Assembly: GCA_002363155.1 (NCBI GenBank)
Contig: DEWH01000025.1
Location: 119,547-168,367 of the forward strand
Length of the DNA stretch: 48,821 bases
DNA from: Ruminococcaceae bacterium UBA3215
GTDB taxonomy: Bacteria > Bacillota > Clostridia > Oscillospirales > Ruminococcaceae
Direction: 5' to 3'
Shown here: in pieces, positions 41,760 to 48,821 of the stretch
Position numbering within the stretch: the stretch's first letter is position 1
Layout: each line of letters opens with the position of its first letter
The notes under the pieces: model-generated
The model's database searches: none
What the model was told of the DNA's origin: nothing
What the model saw: only the letters and a program-made list of their open reading frames with translations
Program-made: the position numbers and the translations under genes

Positions 41760-42432
41760 TATCATCAAGTCACAATGGTTTCTCTGCAAAAAGCGGATAC
41801 TGCTCATAGTGTTATTCATTGTATTTGTTATGCTTTCAGAGTTTTTTGTTTTTTCAACAACAGAGAAAACATCAGAAGCACTTCCAATGGTGGCACTCAT
41901 TGCCGTGATTATTTTCACAGCCATACCGACGGGGCATCTCATGTACAGCTATGCGGAGCGTATCCAGATGTATGAAATTATGGCAGGCTTTACGCCGCAT
42001 CAAATCATTCTAGGAAAAACAATCGTGTGTCTGCCGATTACCATGATTTGCTTAGGCTGTTTTAGTATCATGTGTCTGTGCTTTGACAGTAGTGCCGATA
42101 TGGTACGCAGATTGCTTTTATTTTGGGTTATAGGCATTCGCTCTGTTTTATGTATTGTGTTCTTTAGTCCGCTCACGAAAAAGAGTGTGCTTGCACCGCT
42201 TTGCAGCATTATGCTGTTGTTGGTTTTCGGTCAGTCTGACCTCTATGCAGTTGCTCACTCTCCGCTTGCATTATTATGCTGCGGACAATGCGTTTCACTC
42301 GGTACGGAAATTACAAACGCTTTTATCACCAAGGTGATTGTGTCAGCGGTTGTTTCCTGCGTGATTTATTATCTGATTGGATATCTCACTTTGAAAAAGA
42401 AAATCGCCCTTGAACTGCATCAACTCACATAA
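41752..42432 (+). CDS. ABC transporter permease
   Basis: About 226 residues from ATG 41752 (a GTG at 41743 is less likely). Six hydrophobic segments are predicted (near 15-35, 45-62, 90-110, 118-138, 148-166, 196-216), as in ABC-2-type permeases partnering BcrA-like ATPases. FTPHQIILGKTIVCLPIT is the kind of cytoplasmic loop and helix seen in this class. It overlaps the ATPase gene, and a further small frame with its own ribosome site follows. Confidence 0.85.
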   Translation: MNNIIKSQWFLCKKRILLIVLFIVFVMLSEFFVFSTTEKTSEALPMVALIAVIIFTAIPTGHLMYSYAERIQMYEIMAGFTPHQIILGKTIVCLPITMICLGCFSIMCLCFDSSADMVRRLLLFWVIGIRSVLCIVFFSPLTKKSVLAPLCSIMLLLVFGQSDLYAVAHSPLALLCCGQCVSLGTEITNAFITKVIVSAVVSCVIYYLIGYLTLKKKIALELHQLT

Positions 42433-42450
42433 AGAAAGGAGGCACACGCA

Positions 42451-42636
42451 ATGGAAATTCTGCTCGGAACAGTCTGCATTCTTAATGCCCGCTTCCGGAA
42501 GCTGTATGCTGCTAAGATCGGTTTTATCTTTTCATTTGCCTCTATATTTTTCTCTCTTTCATTCTTTATAAATAATCCAGCCGCACCAAGAATAATCCAA
42601 TCTGATAAAGACAATCTATCGCACCTCTCATTATAA
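42451..42636 (+). CDS. Small membrane ORF, possible truncated second permease
   Basis: A 61-residue frame that starts eight bases after AAAGGAGG and 18 bases after the permease stop, so it looks like the third cistron of the exporter. It has a basic stretch (NARFRKLYAAK) and one membrane segment (about 23-42), then a polar tail. Such operons often have a second permease of about 230 residues here, so this may be its remnant. The sequence itself is not recognisable. Confidence 0.45.
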   Translation: MEILLGTVCILNARFRKLYAAKIGFIFSFASIFFSLSFFINNPAAPRIIQSDKDNLSHLSL

Positions 42637-42698
42637 ATTAAAATTCATTTTCTTTCTGATATTCCAATAAAACCTGCTATAATGTATTTGCAATATTA

Positions 42699-42869
42699 TT
42701 AAGCTGCCACGCCGTGCTCCTCTCTGAGATAGATGTCATCGAAGCATGCGTCATACACAACATTGTACTTCTTTTCAATAGGATCCTCAGTAATGCGCTG
42801 ACCGAAGTAATTGTCCTCCCAGCTCATTATGCCGTCGTTGTCAAAGTCAAATCCAAAACTTGCACACAT
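42699..42869 (-). CDS. 56-residue EF-hand/dockerin-like small protein
   Basis: A short gene with a good ribosome site (GGGAGG, eight bases before ATG 42869). The sequence begins MCASFGFDFDNDGIMSWEDN: DFDNDGIMSWED fits a 12-residue calcium-binding loop (D at 1, 3, 5 and 12, G at 6), as in dockerins. The rest is charged, with no membrane segment or signal peptide. It is paralogous to the next gene upstream (42984-43253), with the shared start F-G/Y-F-D-F and similar promoters. The function is unknown; calcium sensing or binding is an inference. Confidence 0.7.
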   Translation of the reverse strand: MCASFGFDFDNDGIMSWEDNYFGQRITEDPIEKKYNVVYDACFDDIYLREEHGVAA

Positions 42870-42929
42870 AGTTTATTCCTCCCGCCATTGTCTGCGAGGT
42901 TCTCAACCTCTTTTCCGGTTCCTGATACC

Positions 42930-42938
42930 ATTATAGCA
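42930..42938 (-). promoter_or_regulatory. Extended -10 promoter of the 56-residue gene
   Basis: Minus strand TGCTATAAT (TATAAT at 42930-42935). The 40 bases around it are clearly similar to the region at 43311-43350 before the paralogous gene, so the duplication includes the promoter. Confidence 0.6.
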
Positions 42939-42983
42939 CATCAGTCTTTCAATAATTATCAAACTGAGTACGTTTTTAAATCA

Positions 42984-43253
42984 TTATCTTCCGGTTGCCA
43001 GATTTATGAAGAACCATATCCACCCGATTGCTGAGATCAAAAGAATTATATGTATAAGACCAAACCCATCTTTTGAATTGTCAGTAGTGTTCTTTTTATT
43101 ACTCGGTTCACTCCTTTTATGGGAATTTCTGTGTGTCGCATCATAGAGACTATTATTCCGTGCCGTCTCCCGCTCAATATGATATGTAAGGTGGCTCTCT
43201 TCCCAGCTTACCTTATTGTCATTATTGAAATCGAATCCGTAATTATCACTCAT
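42984..43253 (-). CDS. 89-residue EF-hand-like protein with C-terminal membrane anchor
   Basis: It starts after AGGAGG. Residues 6-17 (YGFDFNNDNKVSWEE region) form an EF-hand-like loop resembling that of the 56-residue neighbour. The middle is polar and lysine/asparagine-rich. A single membrane helix (about 68-86, HIILLISAIGWIWFFINLA) ends the protein, so the loop would face the cytoplasm if it is tail-anchored. No known function. I regard it as a membrane-bound paralogue of the small soluble protein downstream. Confidence 0.75.
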   Translation of the reverse strand: MSDNYGFDFNNDNKVSWEESHLTYHIERETARNNSLYDATHRNSHKRSEPSNKKNTTDNSKDGFGLIHIILLISAIGWIWFFINLATGR

Positions 43254-43310
43254 GACCGTACCTCCTTAAAATAGTGAAGTCACAGCAGGATATTTCCCTA
43301 CTGTAACTTC

Positions 43311-43319
43311 ATTATACCA
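43311..43319 (-). promoter_or_regulatory. Extended -10 promoter of the 89-residue gene
   Basis: Minus strand TGGTATAAT (TATAAT at 43311-43316), 58 bases upstream of the start. The surrounding sequence is similar to that before the 56-residue gene. Confidence 0.6.
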
Positions 43320-43399
43320 TATCAATCTTTCAAAAGTTATCAAACTGAACAATTTTTAAAAATAATGAAACATTATTTATATACAATATGTATTTTCGA

Positions 43400-43741
43400 T
43401 TAATTGTTTAACAGTATGTTAGCATTCGTCATTGAAACAAAGCAGCGTATAAACTCGCCTTTCTCTATCCTGAACCGTATGCGTTCCTGCTCCCGTATCA
43501 GGTCGGAAAGCTCAAAATTCCTGAATGTTATGCTGTTTTTGGGTGATGCGCAGTCATCATAAAACGCGTTGCCGTTATTGTCAATAACAATTTTGCAGTT
43601 CAGTATCTCAAACGCTGAGACCACGCTGCTGAACGCAGCAGTCAATTTCTCTTCTGATGCATTTCCGTTGACTATGACCTGCATTGCTATCATCATATTC
43701 ACATCAAACAGATCAGCGCGCTCTGTCTCTATCTTATACAT
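43400..43741 (-). pseudogene. Truncated condensation/acetyltransferase-like domain protein
   Basis: A 113-residue frame beginning MYKIETERADLFDVNMMIAM, with ILNCKIVIDNNGNAFYDDC and RFRIEKGEFIRCFV. This resembles the first quarter of condensation-domain or alcohol-acetyltransferase-like proteins of Clostridia, usually 400 or more residues. It ends exactly where the catalytic HHxxxD motif should follow, so it is probably non-functional. Its start overlaps the SDR stop by eight bases, so the pair was once a coupled operon, perhaps for a lipid or ester product. The family assignment is from memory of the pattern. Confidence 0.6.
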
Positions 43742-44495
43742 AATCTTTTATCCCGTTCAGCCATATTTTCATCAGCCACTTAGAGGGAAGAATTTTGCTG
43801 AGGAAGTGCTCGTATTTCACAAAAAAGCTGCATACCGACATATCTTTTCCCTTTGCAGAGTCACGGAGAGCCTGCACCGCCACACGGTTAGGAGAAACGA
43901 GTCCCGGGAATTTCACGGGCTTCCCGTTGTATTCCTTTTGAAGCATCTCCGTGTCTATCCAGCCGGGACAGACTGCGGTACAAATGATGCCCTTGCTTTT
44001 CAGTTCGGCATTCAGTGCGCGTGTATATGAGCGGACAAACGCCTTACTTGCAGCATAAAGATTTATGTACGGCACCGGCTGGAATGATGAAGCGGAGGAT
44101 ATGTTCAGGATACGCGAGCCCGTCGACATAAACGGGATTGCGTGATTACATAATAAACATATCGCTTTGCAGTTTATGTTGATCTCGTTCACGACCTCAT
44201 CATCGGTAAAAACGGTACTTGCTCCCATTTTTCCGATCCCTGCATTGTTTATCAACAGCCGGATATCCGGTTTCTCTGTTTCAATAAGATCGAAGAGCTC
44301 CGACAGATCATCGGAAACGCTGAGGTCACACCGAATCGTGCGAACCTTTTCACCGAACTTTCCTTTCCGTTCACTTAGCCTTTTCTCATTTCTTGCAACT
44401 GCCCATATTTCATCAATATTATCTTTGATGATCTCGCTTACAAATTCCTGTCCGAGACCGCCTGTTGCGCCTGTAATTATTGCAATTGAAGACAT
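43734..44495 (-). CDS. Short-chain dehydrogenase/reductase
   Basis: A 253-residue classical SDR. The cofactor motif TGATGGLG is at about 9-16, NNAGIG at about 87-92, the catalytic serine in NISSASSF, and Tyr/Lys in YAASKAF. PGWIDTEM follows, as is usual. It probably reduces a ketone or acyl group with NAD(P)H; the substrate is unknown. It starts after GGGAGG. The coupled downstream gene is truncated, and a deletion scar of another gene lies just upstream. Confidence 0.92.
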   Translation of the reverse strand: MSSIAIITGATGGLGQEFVSEIIKDNIDEIWAVARNEKRLSERKGKFGEKVRTIRCDLSVSDDLSELFDLIETEKPDIRLLINNAGIGKMGASTVFTDDEVVNEININCKAICLLCNHAIPFMSTGSRILNISSASSFQPVPYINLYAASKAFVRSYTRALNAELKSKGIICTAVCPGWIDTEMLQKEYNGKPVKFPGLVSPNRVAVQALRDSAKGKDMSVCSFFVKYEHFLSKILPSKWLMKIWLNGIKDYV

Positions 44496-44525
44496 ATATC
44501 CGATCCTCCCGGCTATTATTCTGCT

Positions 44526-44664
44526 TCACGCATTCCCATAACGGGAAGCCAGTTTCAAAAATATTGTTTCATTCATTTGTTCATTAGTCAGATATTCTCC
44601 GTTATAAAACAGCGCGTATGTGTTCTTTCTCCAGATTTTTCTTTGTAGCTCTGATATATTCCAT
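44526..44664 (-). pseudogene. Deletion scar of a YoaP/GNAT-type protein
   Basis: The first 15 codons (MEYIRATKKNLEKEH) have the typical N-terminus of clostridial YoaP-like N-acetyltransferases. Directly after them, in another frame, is a C-terminus of the same kind: NTYALFYNGEYLTNEQMNE and IFLKLASRYGNA, then TGA at 44526-44528. The roughly 200 residues between are gone; the junction lies in GAACACATA. The ATG is preceded by GGAGAATAATCG. It is a clear internal-deletion remnant, though the family name is recalled and not searched. Confidence 0.65.
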
Positions 44665-44697
44665 AACGATTATTCTCCATGAATTCTGATTCCGATG

Positions 44698-44997
44698 TCA
44701 TTCATCGTCTTCTCCAAAACCGGAATTAAGCATATCGGTATATGCCGCATTCGCTTTCTGACTTGCCTTTTTCTCGTGCCATGCGTCTATCTCGCTTCGT
44801 ATCGAGATCATTTCATCGACCACCATTTCGACCTTGTTCGGTCTGACCTGACGAAGATACGATATCATTCGTTCCATACCCTTCGGGCTGCTGATGTGCT
44901 TTGCAATTTCTTGTCCAAGCTCAGCGGGATATCCGAGCGCTGTTACAGCCGCAACAAGCTCGTCCCGTGTGCGTTTCCATAAATTCTTGCTGTCCAT
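44698..44997 (-). CDS. Hypothetical protein, 99 residues
   Basis: A helical, charged, probably cytoplasmic protein. It has WKRTRDELVAAVTALGYPAE, a central RMISYLRQVRPNKVEMVVDE and an acidic C-terminus. There is no signal peptide or membrane segment. It starts two bases after the sfsA stop with a GAGG site inside the end of sfsA, so the two are co-transcribed. I recognise the general pattern from Clostridia genomes but know no function. Confidence 0.7.
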   Translation of the reverse strand: MDSKNLWKRTRDELVAAVTALGYPAELGQEIAKHISSPKGMERMISYLRQVRPNKVEMVVDEMISIRSEIDAWHEKKASQKANAAYTDMLNSGFGEDDE

Positions 44998-44999
44998 AA

Positions 45000-45665
45000 T
45001 TATTCCTCGATCTCATCGGTAATTTCAAGGCTGTCCGGCTGGACACGGCAGGTGAGAAACAGTATCCTTACGCCTGCTTTCCTCGCGTCATTCACAGCCT
45101 TGCCGAACTCTGCGTGTGTATCGACATTCGGACGGACTTCCCTGACTCCGTCCATTTGCACAACAAATGCAAGAGCCGCGTTATATCCGTGTTTCTTCGC
45201 ATTGATAAGCTCGCGGATATGCTTTACTCCTCGCTCAGTGGGAGCATCGGGGAAATATCCGATTCCGTCAATTTCAAGAGTGCAGCCCTTGACCTCCGTC
45301 AGAAATCTTTCGTTTCCGCGCTCCATATAAAAATCTATCCGTGACCCGCCGTATGTATATTCGGGAGTTATCCTGTCGAAGCATTGTTTTTCCAGCCATT
45401 CGCGCATCACCTTATTCGGTGCCTGACTGTCAATATTGAACAGCACTCCCGTGTTTTTTCTGACTGCGACAAGATCGTATTTCGTCTTTCGTGAGGGATT
45501 TTCCGACGCGGTCAGCCACACCTCGCTGCCTGGTATCAGAAGTTCCCTGCACCTGCCCGTGTTCTTTACATGAACAGTCTCATGCTGACCGTTTATCTCC
45601 ACCTCTGCAATAAAGCGGTTGGGGCGGCTGATGAATAGTGCTTTTGTTATGTTATCGTATTTCAT
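45000..45665 (-). CDS. sfsA: SfsA family DNA-binding/nuclease-like protein
   Basis: A 221-residue protein of the sugar fermentation stimulation family. The N-terminal OB-like part has RPNRFIAEVEINGQ and HVKNTGRCRELLIPG. The C-terminal part has the PD-(D/E)XK-like nuclease motif SRIDFY and LTEVKGCTLE, followed by FPDAPTERGVKHI. The physiological role is uncertain: the E. coli protein was named for an effect on maltose metabolism. The ribosome site is weak; the gene follows the tail of the broken zinc-ribbon gene. Confidence 0.93.
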   Translation of the reverse strand: MKYDNITKALFISRPNRFIAEVEINGQHETVHVKNTGRCRELLIPGSEVWLTASENPSRKTKYDLVAVRKNTGVLFNIDSQAPNKVMREWLEKQCFDRITPEYTYGGSRIDFYMERGNERFLTEVKGCTLEIDGIGYFPDAPTERGVKHIRELINAKKHGYNAALAFVVQMDGVREVRPNVDTHAEFGKAVNDARKAGVRILFLTCRVQPDSLEITDEIEE

Positions 45666-45674
45666 ATTTTGGTT

Positions 45675-45779
45675 TCAGATCCTGATATCCGTCACGACCC
45701 AGTCATTTTCTTCGACCGGATAGCTGCTGCCGCAGAACGGGCAGGCTTTGACCTTTGCCGCATCGAAACTACCGCCGCA
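45675..45779 (-). pseudogene. C-terminal zinc-ribbon fragment
   Basis: An open frame without a start, encoding CGGSFDAAKVKACPFCGSSY and a short tail ending in VVTDIRI. The CxxC pairs (one partly lost) look like the last zinc ribbon of a multi-ribbon protein. It is probably the 3' end of the gene whose upstream part lies at 46425-47066, separated from it by an inserted segment. Confidence 0.6.
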
Positions 45780-45787
45780 GGTTTTCT

Positions 45788-45916
45788 ACAAAGCACCTGC
45801 GAAAGCGCTCCGTTTGTATCGACAAGATAATATGTGGTGGATATTTCACCTATCTTCGCAATGCGATTTCCCGCGAAGTCGTAGGCGTATTCCTCAACGC
45901 TTACCTGCTGACCGCT
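45788..45916 (-). pseudogene. RHS/YD-repeat fragment
   Basis: About 42 residues without a start codon contain GQQVSVEEYAYDFAGNRIAK, then IGEISTTYYLVDTNGALSQV. The Y-x-Y-D-x-x-GNR pattern and TTYYLVDTN are characteristic of RHS/YD-repeat proteins, often the carriers of polymorphic toxins. An in-frame stop lies just upstream, and the frame runs out of similarity at 45788. It adjoins the AT-rich gene 45968-46450. Confidence 0.7.
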
Positions 45917-45967
45917 CTAAGCTGCCGTGATAAGGTGAGCTACAACATTATTTTGTAGGATAATTAT

Positions 45968-46450
45968 CTAATGGTTGATTTTTTGGTATAGTAAAAAAAC
46001 AGATTTTTTATATGATTCTTCCAAATTATCTAATGAATATTTTAAGCAATCATCTTCCTCGGCGTACATTCCACCATTAATCATGCACCTAGGAAGATTA
46101 TGCCCGGCTCTAATAAGCATATTTATCTTTTTATTGTCAATTTTATAAGTGTTCAGTTCGATATTTATATACAGTATTATAACAAATAACATACATGACG
46201 CAGAATGATTCATGTATAAACAATCAAAGTCTTTTTCTTTTATATCTGCCTCTGTATATTTTTTTAACAATTGTATTATCTTTTCAATTGAAACCGACTT
46301 CTGAGCTTCATCATTACATAGCAGGCACGGCATAATACAATTCCATAAATTTATATGCATATCAAACATTTTTTTGTTTTTATATCGACCCTTATAAAAA
46401 TTGTTCTTTTCAAAGACAAAGCTATCATATATAATTTGACCAATATTCAT
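45968..46450 (-). CDS. AT-rich hypothetical protein, possible orphan immunity protein
   Basis: A 160-residue protein starting at ATG 46450 after TTGAGG. It is rich in Lys, Asn, Ile and Cys and predicted mostly helical, with one hydrophobic stretch (ASCMLFVIILYINIEL) and acidic patches. Base composition is markedly more AT-rich than the surroundings, which suggests horizontal acquisition. It lies next to an RHS fragment, inside an interrupted zinc-ribbon gene. That context and composition fit an immunity protein of a lost RHS toxin, but no family was recognised. Confidence 0.6.
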   Translation of the reverse strand: MNIGQIIYDSFVFEKNNFYKGRYKNKKMFDMHINLWNCIMPCLLCNDEAQKSVSIEKIIQLLKKYTEADIKEKDFDCLYMNHSASCMLFVIILYINIELNTYKIDNKKINMLIRAGHNLPRCMINGGMYAEEDDCLKYSLDNLEESYKKSVFLLYQKINH

Positions 46451-47066
46451 AAATAACCTCAACGGAGTAATACATAACTTTCGGATACAATTCGTCCATC
46501 AGGAATTTGGTATTGCAGTATTCGCATCCTGTTTCGAGCTTGCCGAGAGTGGACGGCGCACCGCAGTTCGGGCAGCATAACGGCGTTTCAGGGGACGGAA
46601 CAATGCCCTCCTTTGGGTACTGCATTATGGCGCAGATGACACTATCGGCGGTTTTGTTGTAAATCTCCCTCTGAGCATTGCGTATGGTCATGGTGATACG
46701 CTTGTTTCCGGCAACGCTGGAGTTCACAAAAACACTGTCGCTGTAGGACATAGATGAAGGCGCAGGATCATGCTCGGCAGGTTTTCCGACCTGTACCTTT
46801 ACATCCAGACCGAGCGACCGGAATTTCTGTTTTTGCAGTTCCAGCGTGAAGCGTGTGTCCTGACTGGCAAGTTTCGGAGGGGTGTCGTTACTGTACCAGA
46901 CAGAGAGCTGCTGTGCGAAACTGTGAAATTGACGGTTCAGTTTCTTATTATCCGAGAAGTTGAAATTTACTCCCAAAATATCCATGATGAATTTTTCTCC
47001 GGTTTCTATAACAGTATTTCTGAGGCTTATGCTCTGTACTGCATCATTCACAGCATCTGAACCCAA
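46425..47066 (-). pseudogene. Interrupted zinc-ribbon protein
   Basis: The frame encodes a folded domain of about 150 residues (VSLRN-like start, NFSDNKKLNRQFHSFAQQL, IYNKTADSVICAIMQYPKEG) followed by a TFIIB-type zinc ribbon (CCPNCGAPSTLGKLETGCEY, then CNTKFLMDELYPKV). After YPKVMYY the sequence turns AT-rich and ends within the next gene. No proper start codon is present (TTG without a ribosome site), so the 5' end is probably missing too. It looks like the front part of the gene whose tail is at 45675-45779. Confidence 0.6.
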
Positions 47067-47242
47067 CCGTCTTCAAGACACAGCGGTACGTAAAAATCGA
47101 GCTTCTCGGTCGCTTTGTCAAAGATCGCTTTTTCTTCGGCTTTTTCCATGATCTTCTCTCCCAAATCCGGATTGACGGCGAAACCAGATCCGTACGGTAC
47201 AGTTTTCACGTTGATTTTCCCGCCGTTTTCGTATCCGAACCT
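47048..47242 (-). other. Open fragment of unknown protein
   Basis: An uninterrupted frame continues from the end of the 480-residue gene to TGA 47048, encoding FGYENGGKINVKTVPYGSGF, then DLGEKIMEKAEEKA and a tail CLEDGWVQML. No start codon with a clear ribosome site precedes it, apart from an internal ATG at about 47150. It may be the C-terminal end of a deleted gene. The family is not recognised. Confidence 0.4.
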
Positions 47243-48685
47243 TCAATACCCGAGAAATTTTTTCAAATCTTCGTCTGGCAGAAGCTCATTCTTGCCGAGT
47301 CCGAACGAATAATCCGGAACGATCTGCAAATAGCGGTCGAGGAACTCTTCGTAAGTCTTTGCTTCAAAGCAGTACGGCGTTATGAAAAAGTCTCTGCTCC
47401 CACCGGCAGTACGGTCTCCTGCCGTTACGCTCACTTTGTAGTCGCCGGACTGAAGCTTACAGAAAACGTAACTCTCTAAGTTCCATCCGTGCAGACTTAT
47501 GTGTCCGAACTCGGGAGCATAACTTGCCACGGTTTCATTTGCGTGAAGAGCAGCGCTCCGATAATCGTACTCCAAACATTCTATAAATCGTTCGGCGCTT
47601 TCAACGTCGTACACGGAATACCTGCTTTCATTCCGGTATTTTCTGACGAATTCAAGGTCTCCTTCGACCTTGCGTATATCATACCGCCAGCTGTTTTTGA
47701 GCATCTTCTTATCAAGCCAGCGATAATCCTTTTTGACGTTATTGAAAGCCTTTTCAAGATATACGTTTATATCCGTGCCGAGCTTGAATCTTTCTTCCGG
47801 ATTACAGCGCTTGACCGTATCGTGCGTATATCCGTAAAGAAAATCTATGAACTCGTCCGCTGTAGTGCCTTCTGTCCACGGAGTCACGATATCTGAATCG
47901 TCATAATAGTTTTTTTCGATCTGTCCGAAAACGTATTTGCCGTGAAGAGGAACGATCTGCCAGACGGGTGTATGCTTCTTCATCATTGTCAGAGTAGCCC
48001 AGTAGAACTCTTCGCGCAGTCTTTCGAGCGCTTTCTCGTAATACACGTTGATATCCATGCCGTATCTGAACAACTCCGGATCGGCGGAAGGATTTTTGTT
48101 CAGCTTTCTTTCACGCTTTTTCTCGTTCTCCCGTTCCAGCTCCATGGCAAAGAACTGATCGGTGCTGAGAGGAGTCCACGCCCACACCTCATCCCAGCCG
48201 TGGCTCGACAGCGCCGGTGCGTAAATAAAGGCGCCGCCCGGTTCGTTCCGCCATTTGTTCCATCTGCCCGCAGCCAGACTTCCGTCATTCATTATCAGAA
48301 GGCAGAACTGCTCCTGTTTCGGGTTCTTTTTGTCGGCAAACGATTTGAAACCCTTAAACTGAGCGCTTCGGACGCCTTCATTTTTGGGCCCGAGATTTAT
48401 CAGATCGATCTCTTCATCTTCAAGGCACTCGGTCAGATCATAGCGCTCCAGAGAATGCCATCTCTCCACTTCGTCCGATCCTACCGTGTCGGCAGTACCG
48501 CGGATGAATTTTCCGGACGTTGATTTTTTGCTGCGGTAATCATCGGGATTCCAGCTTCCGGCGGTGTAGTCACCGTTCTTAAGCTCAAGCAGACAGTATT
48601 CCCCATATTCCGGCATGTCTTTATCCGAAACATTGTGAAATTCATTGAATGACAGTCTGAGGTCTTTATAATTTACTTTAAACAT
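47243..48685 (-). CDS. Conserved-looking hypothetical protein with internal repeats
   Basis: A 480-residue protein with no signal peptide or membrane segment. Two related N-terminal modules occur: YCLLELKNGDYTAGSWNPDD (about 30-50) and FCLLIMNDGSLAAGRWNKW (about 127-145). Two related central modules are YGMDINVYYEKALERLREEF and LGTDINVYLEKAFNNVKKDY (about 100 residues apart). Aromatic and acidic residues are abundant. The start follows AGGAAGAG. No catalytic motif was recognised. The repeats suggest binding or structural roles. The last 136 bases of the window (48686-48821) show nothing I can identify. Confidence 0.75.
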   Translation of the reverse strand: MFKVNYKDLRLSFNEFHNVSDKDMPEYGEYCLLELKNGDYTAGSWNPDDYRSKKSTSGKFIRGTADTVGSDEVERWHSLERYDLTECLEDEEIDLINLGPKNEGVRSAQFKGFKSFADKKNPKQEQFCLLIMNDGSLAAGRWNKWRNEPGGAFIYAPALSSHGWDEVWAWTPLSTDQFFAMELERENEKKRERKLNKNPSADPELFRYGMDINVYYEKALERLREEFYWATLTMMKKHTPVWQIVPLHGKYVFGQIEKNYYDDSDIVTPWTEGTTADEFIDFLYGYTHDTVKRCNPEERFKLGTDINVYLEKAFNNVKKDYRWLDKKMLKNSWRYDIRKVEGDLEFVRKYRNESRYSVYDVESAERFIECLEYDYRSAALHANETVASYAPEFGHISLHGWNLESYVFCKLQSGDYKVSVTAGDRTAGGSRDFFITPYCFEAKTYEEFLDRYLQIVPDYSFGLGKNELLPDEDLKKFLGY

Positions 48686-48821
48686 AGCTCTTCCTTCATC
48701 TTCCCCTATAAACCTGAATTTGTCAATGTTTCAGTCCCATAAATTGCAGGGGTTTTATCGTTGAGTCCGGTGTTCAGACAAGAATATACCCTCTGAATCC
48801 GCGCACAGAATAGTAGGAATC

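Overview
The window looks like chromosomal DNA of a gut or rumen Clostridium relative, most probably Ruminococcus or a close Oscillospiraceae/Ruminococcaceae member. The reasons are Firmicutes-type gene content (AraR, tepA-ylzJ-ftsK, DegV, ECF sigma factor with a membrane partner), strong GGAGG ribosome sites, sigma-A promoters with 17-base spacers, roughly half GC, plant-polysaccharide genes (GH31, two GH51 remnants, araABD) and small dockerin/EF-hand-like proteins. No transposase, integrase, phage or plasmid gene was found, and the species cannot be named from the sequence.

Layout. 1-560: a tRNA cluster (3' end of a probable tRNA-Val, then Asp, Gly, Cys) running into a 98-bp tandem repeat that contains terminator hairpins. 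700-4.8 kb: an XRE membrane regulator, an aldo/keto reductase and a GH31 glycosidase. 4.9-11.5 kb: an operon of an ECF sigma factor, a very large alpha-2-macroglobulin-like protein whose N-terminus looks like an anti-sigma factor, and a Memo-family lipoprotein. 11.9-18.5 kb: a hybrid histidine kinase, a ComEC-like metallo-beta-lactamase protein, YgiQ and TraX. 18.6-24.7 kb: tepA-ylzJ-uppP-ftsK and degV. 24.8-28.1 kb: the preQ1 operon queD-queE-folE-queC-queF, with a leader that ends in a terminator. 28.4-30.4 kb: a chemoreceptor. 30.5-38.4 kb: the L-arabinose region (GH51 pseudogene, araR, an AraC-type regulator, truncated abf, araA, araB, araD). 38.4-48.8 kb: an accessory region with a beta-helix lipoprotein, an ABC exporter, paired small EF-hand-like proteins, SDR, SfsA and many gene remnants.

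How it works together. The que genes make preQ1 from GTP. The ara genes take L-arabinose to D-xylulose-5-phosphate, and GntR/LacI-type AraR is probably their repressor. GH31 and the former GH51 enzymes fit hemicellulose use. tepA-ylzJ-uppP-ftsK serves chromosome segregation and the envelope, and resembles the Bacillus spoIIIE neighbourhood.

The most unusual content is non-coding. One dispersed element family (seven copies) pairs 7-bp iterons with a triloop hairpin whose stem changes from copy to copy while its pairing is kept, followed by a conserved tail resembling TGAATCGTGACG. A second family joins a GC-rich block to a variable 14-bp stem with a three-base loop. A third is the 98-bp repeat found at two loci. 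From about 30 kb onward there are also at least six gene remnants that look like internal deletions or truncations, two of them lying beside the iteron elements.
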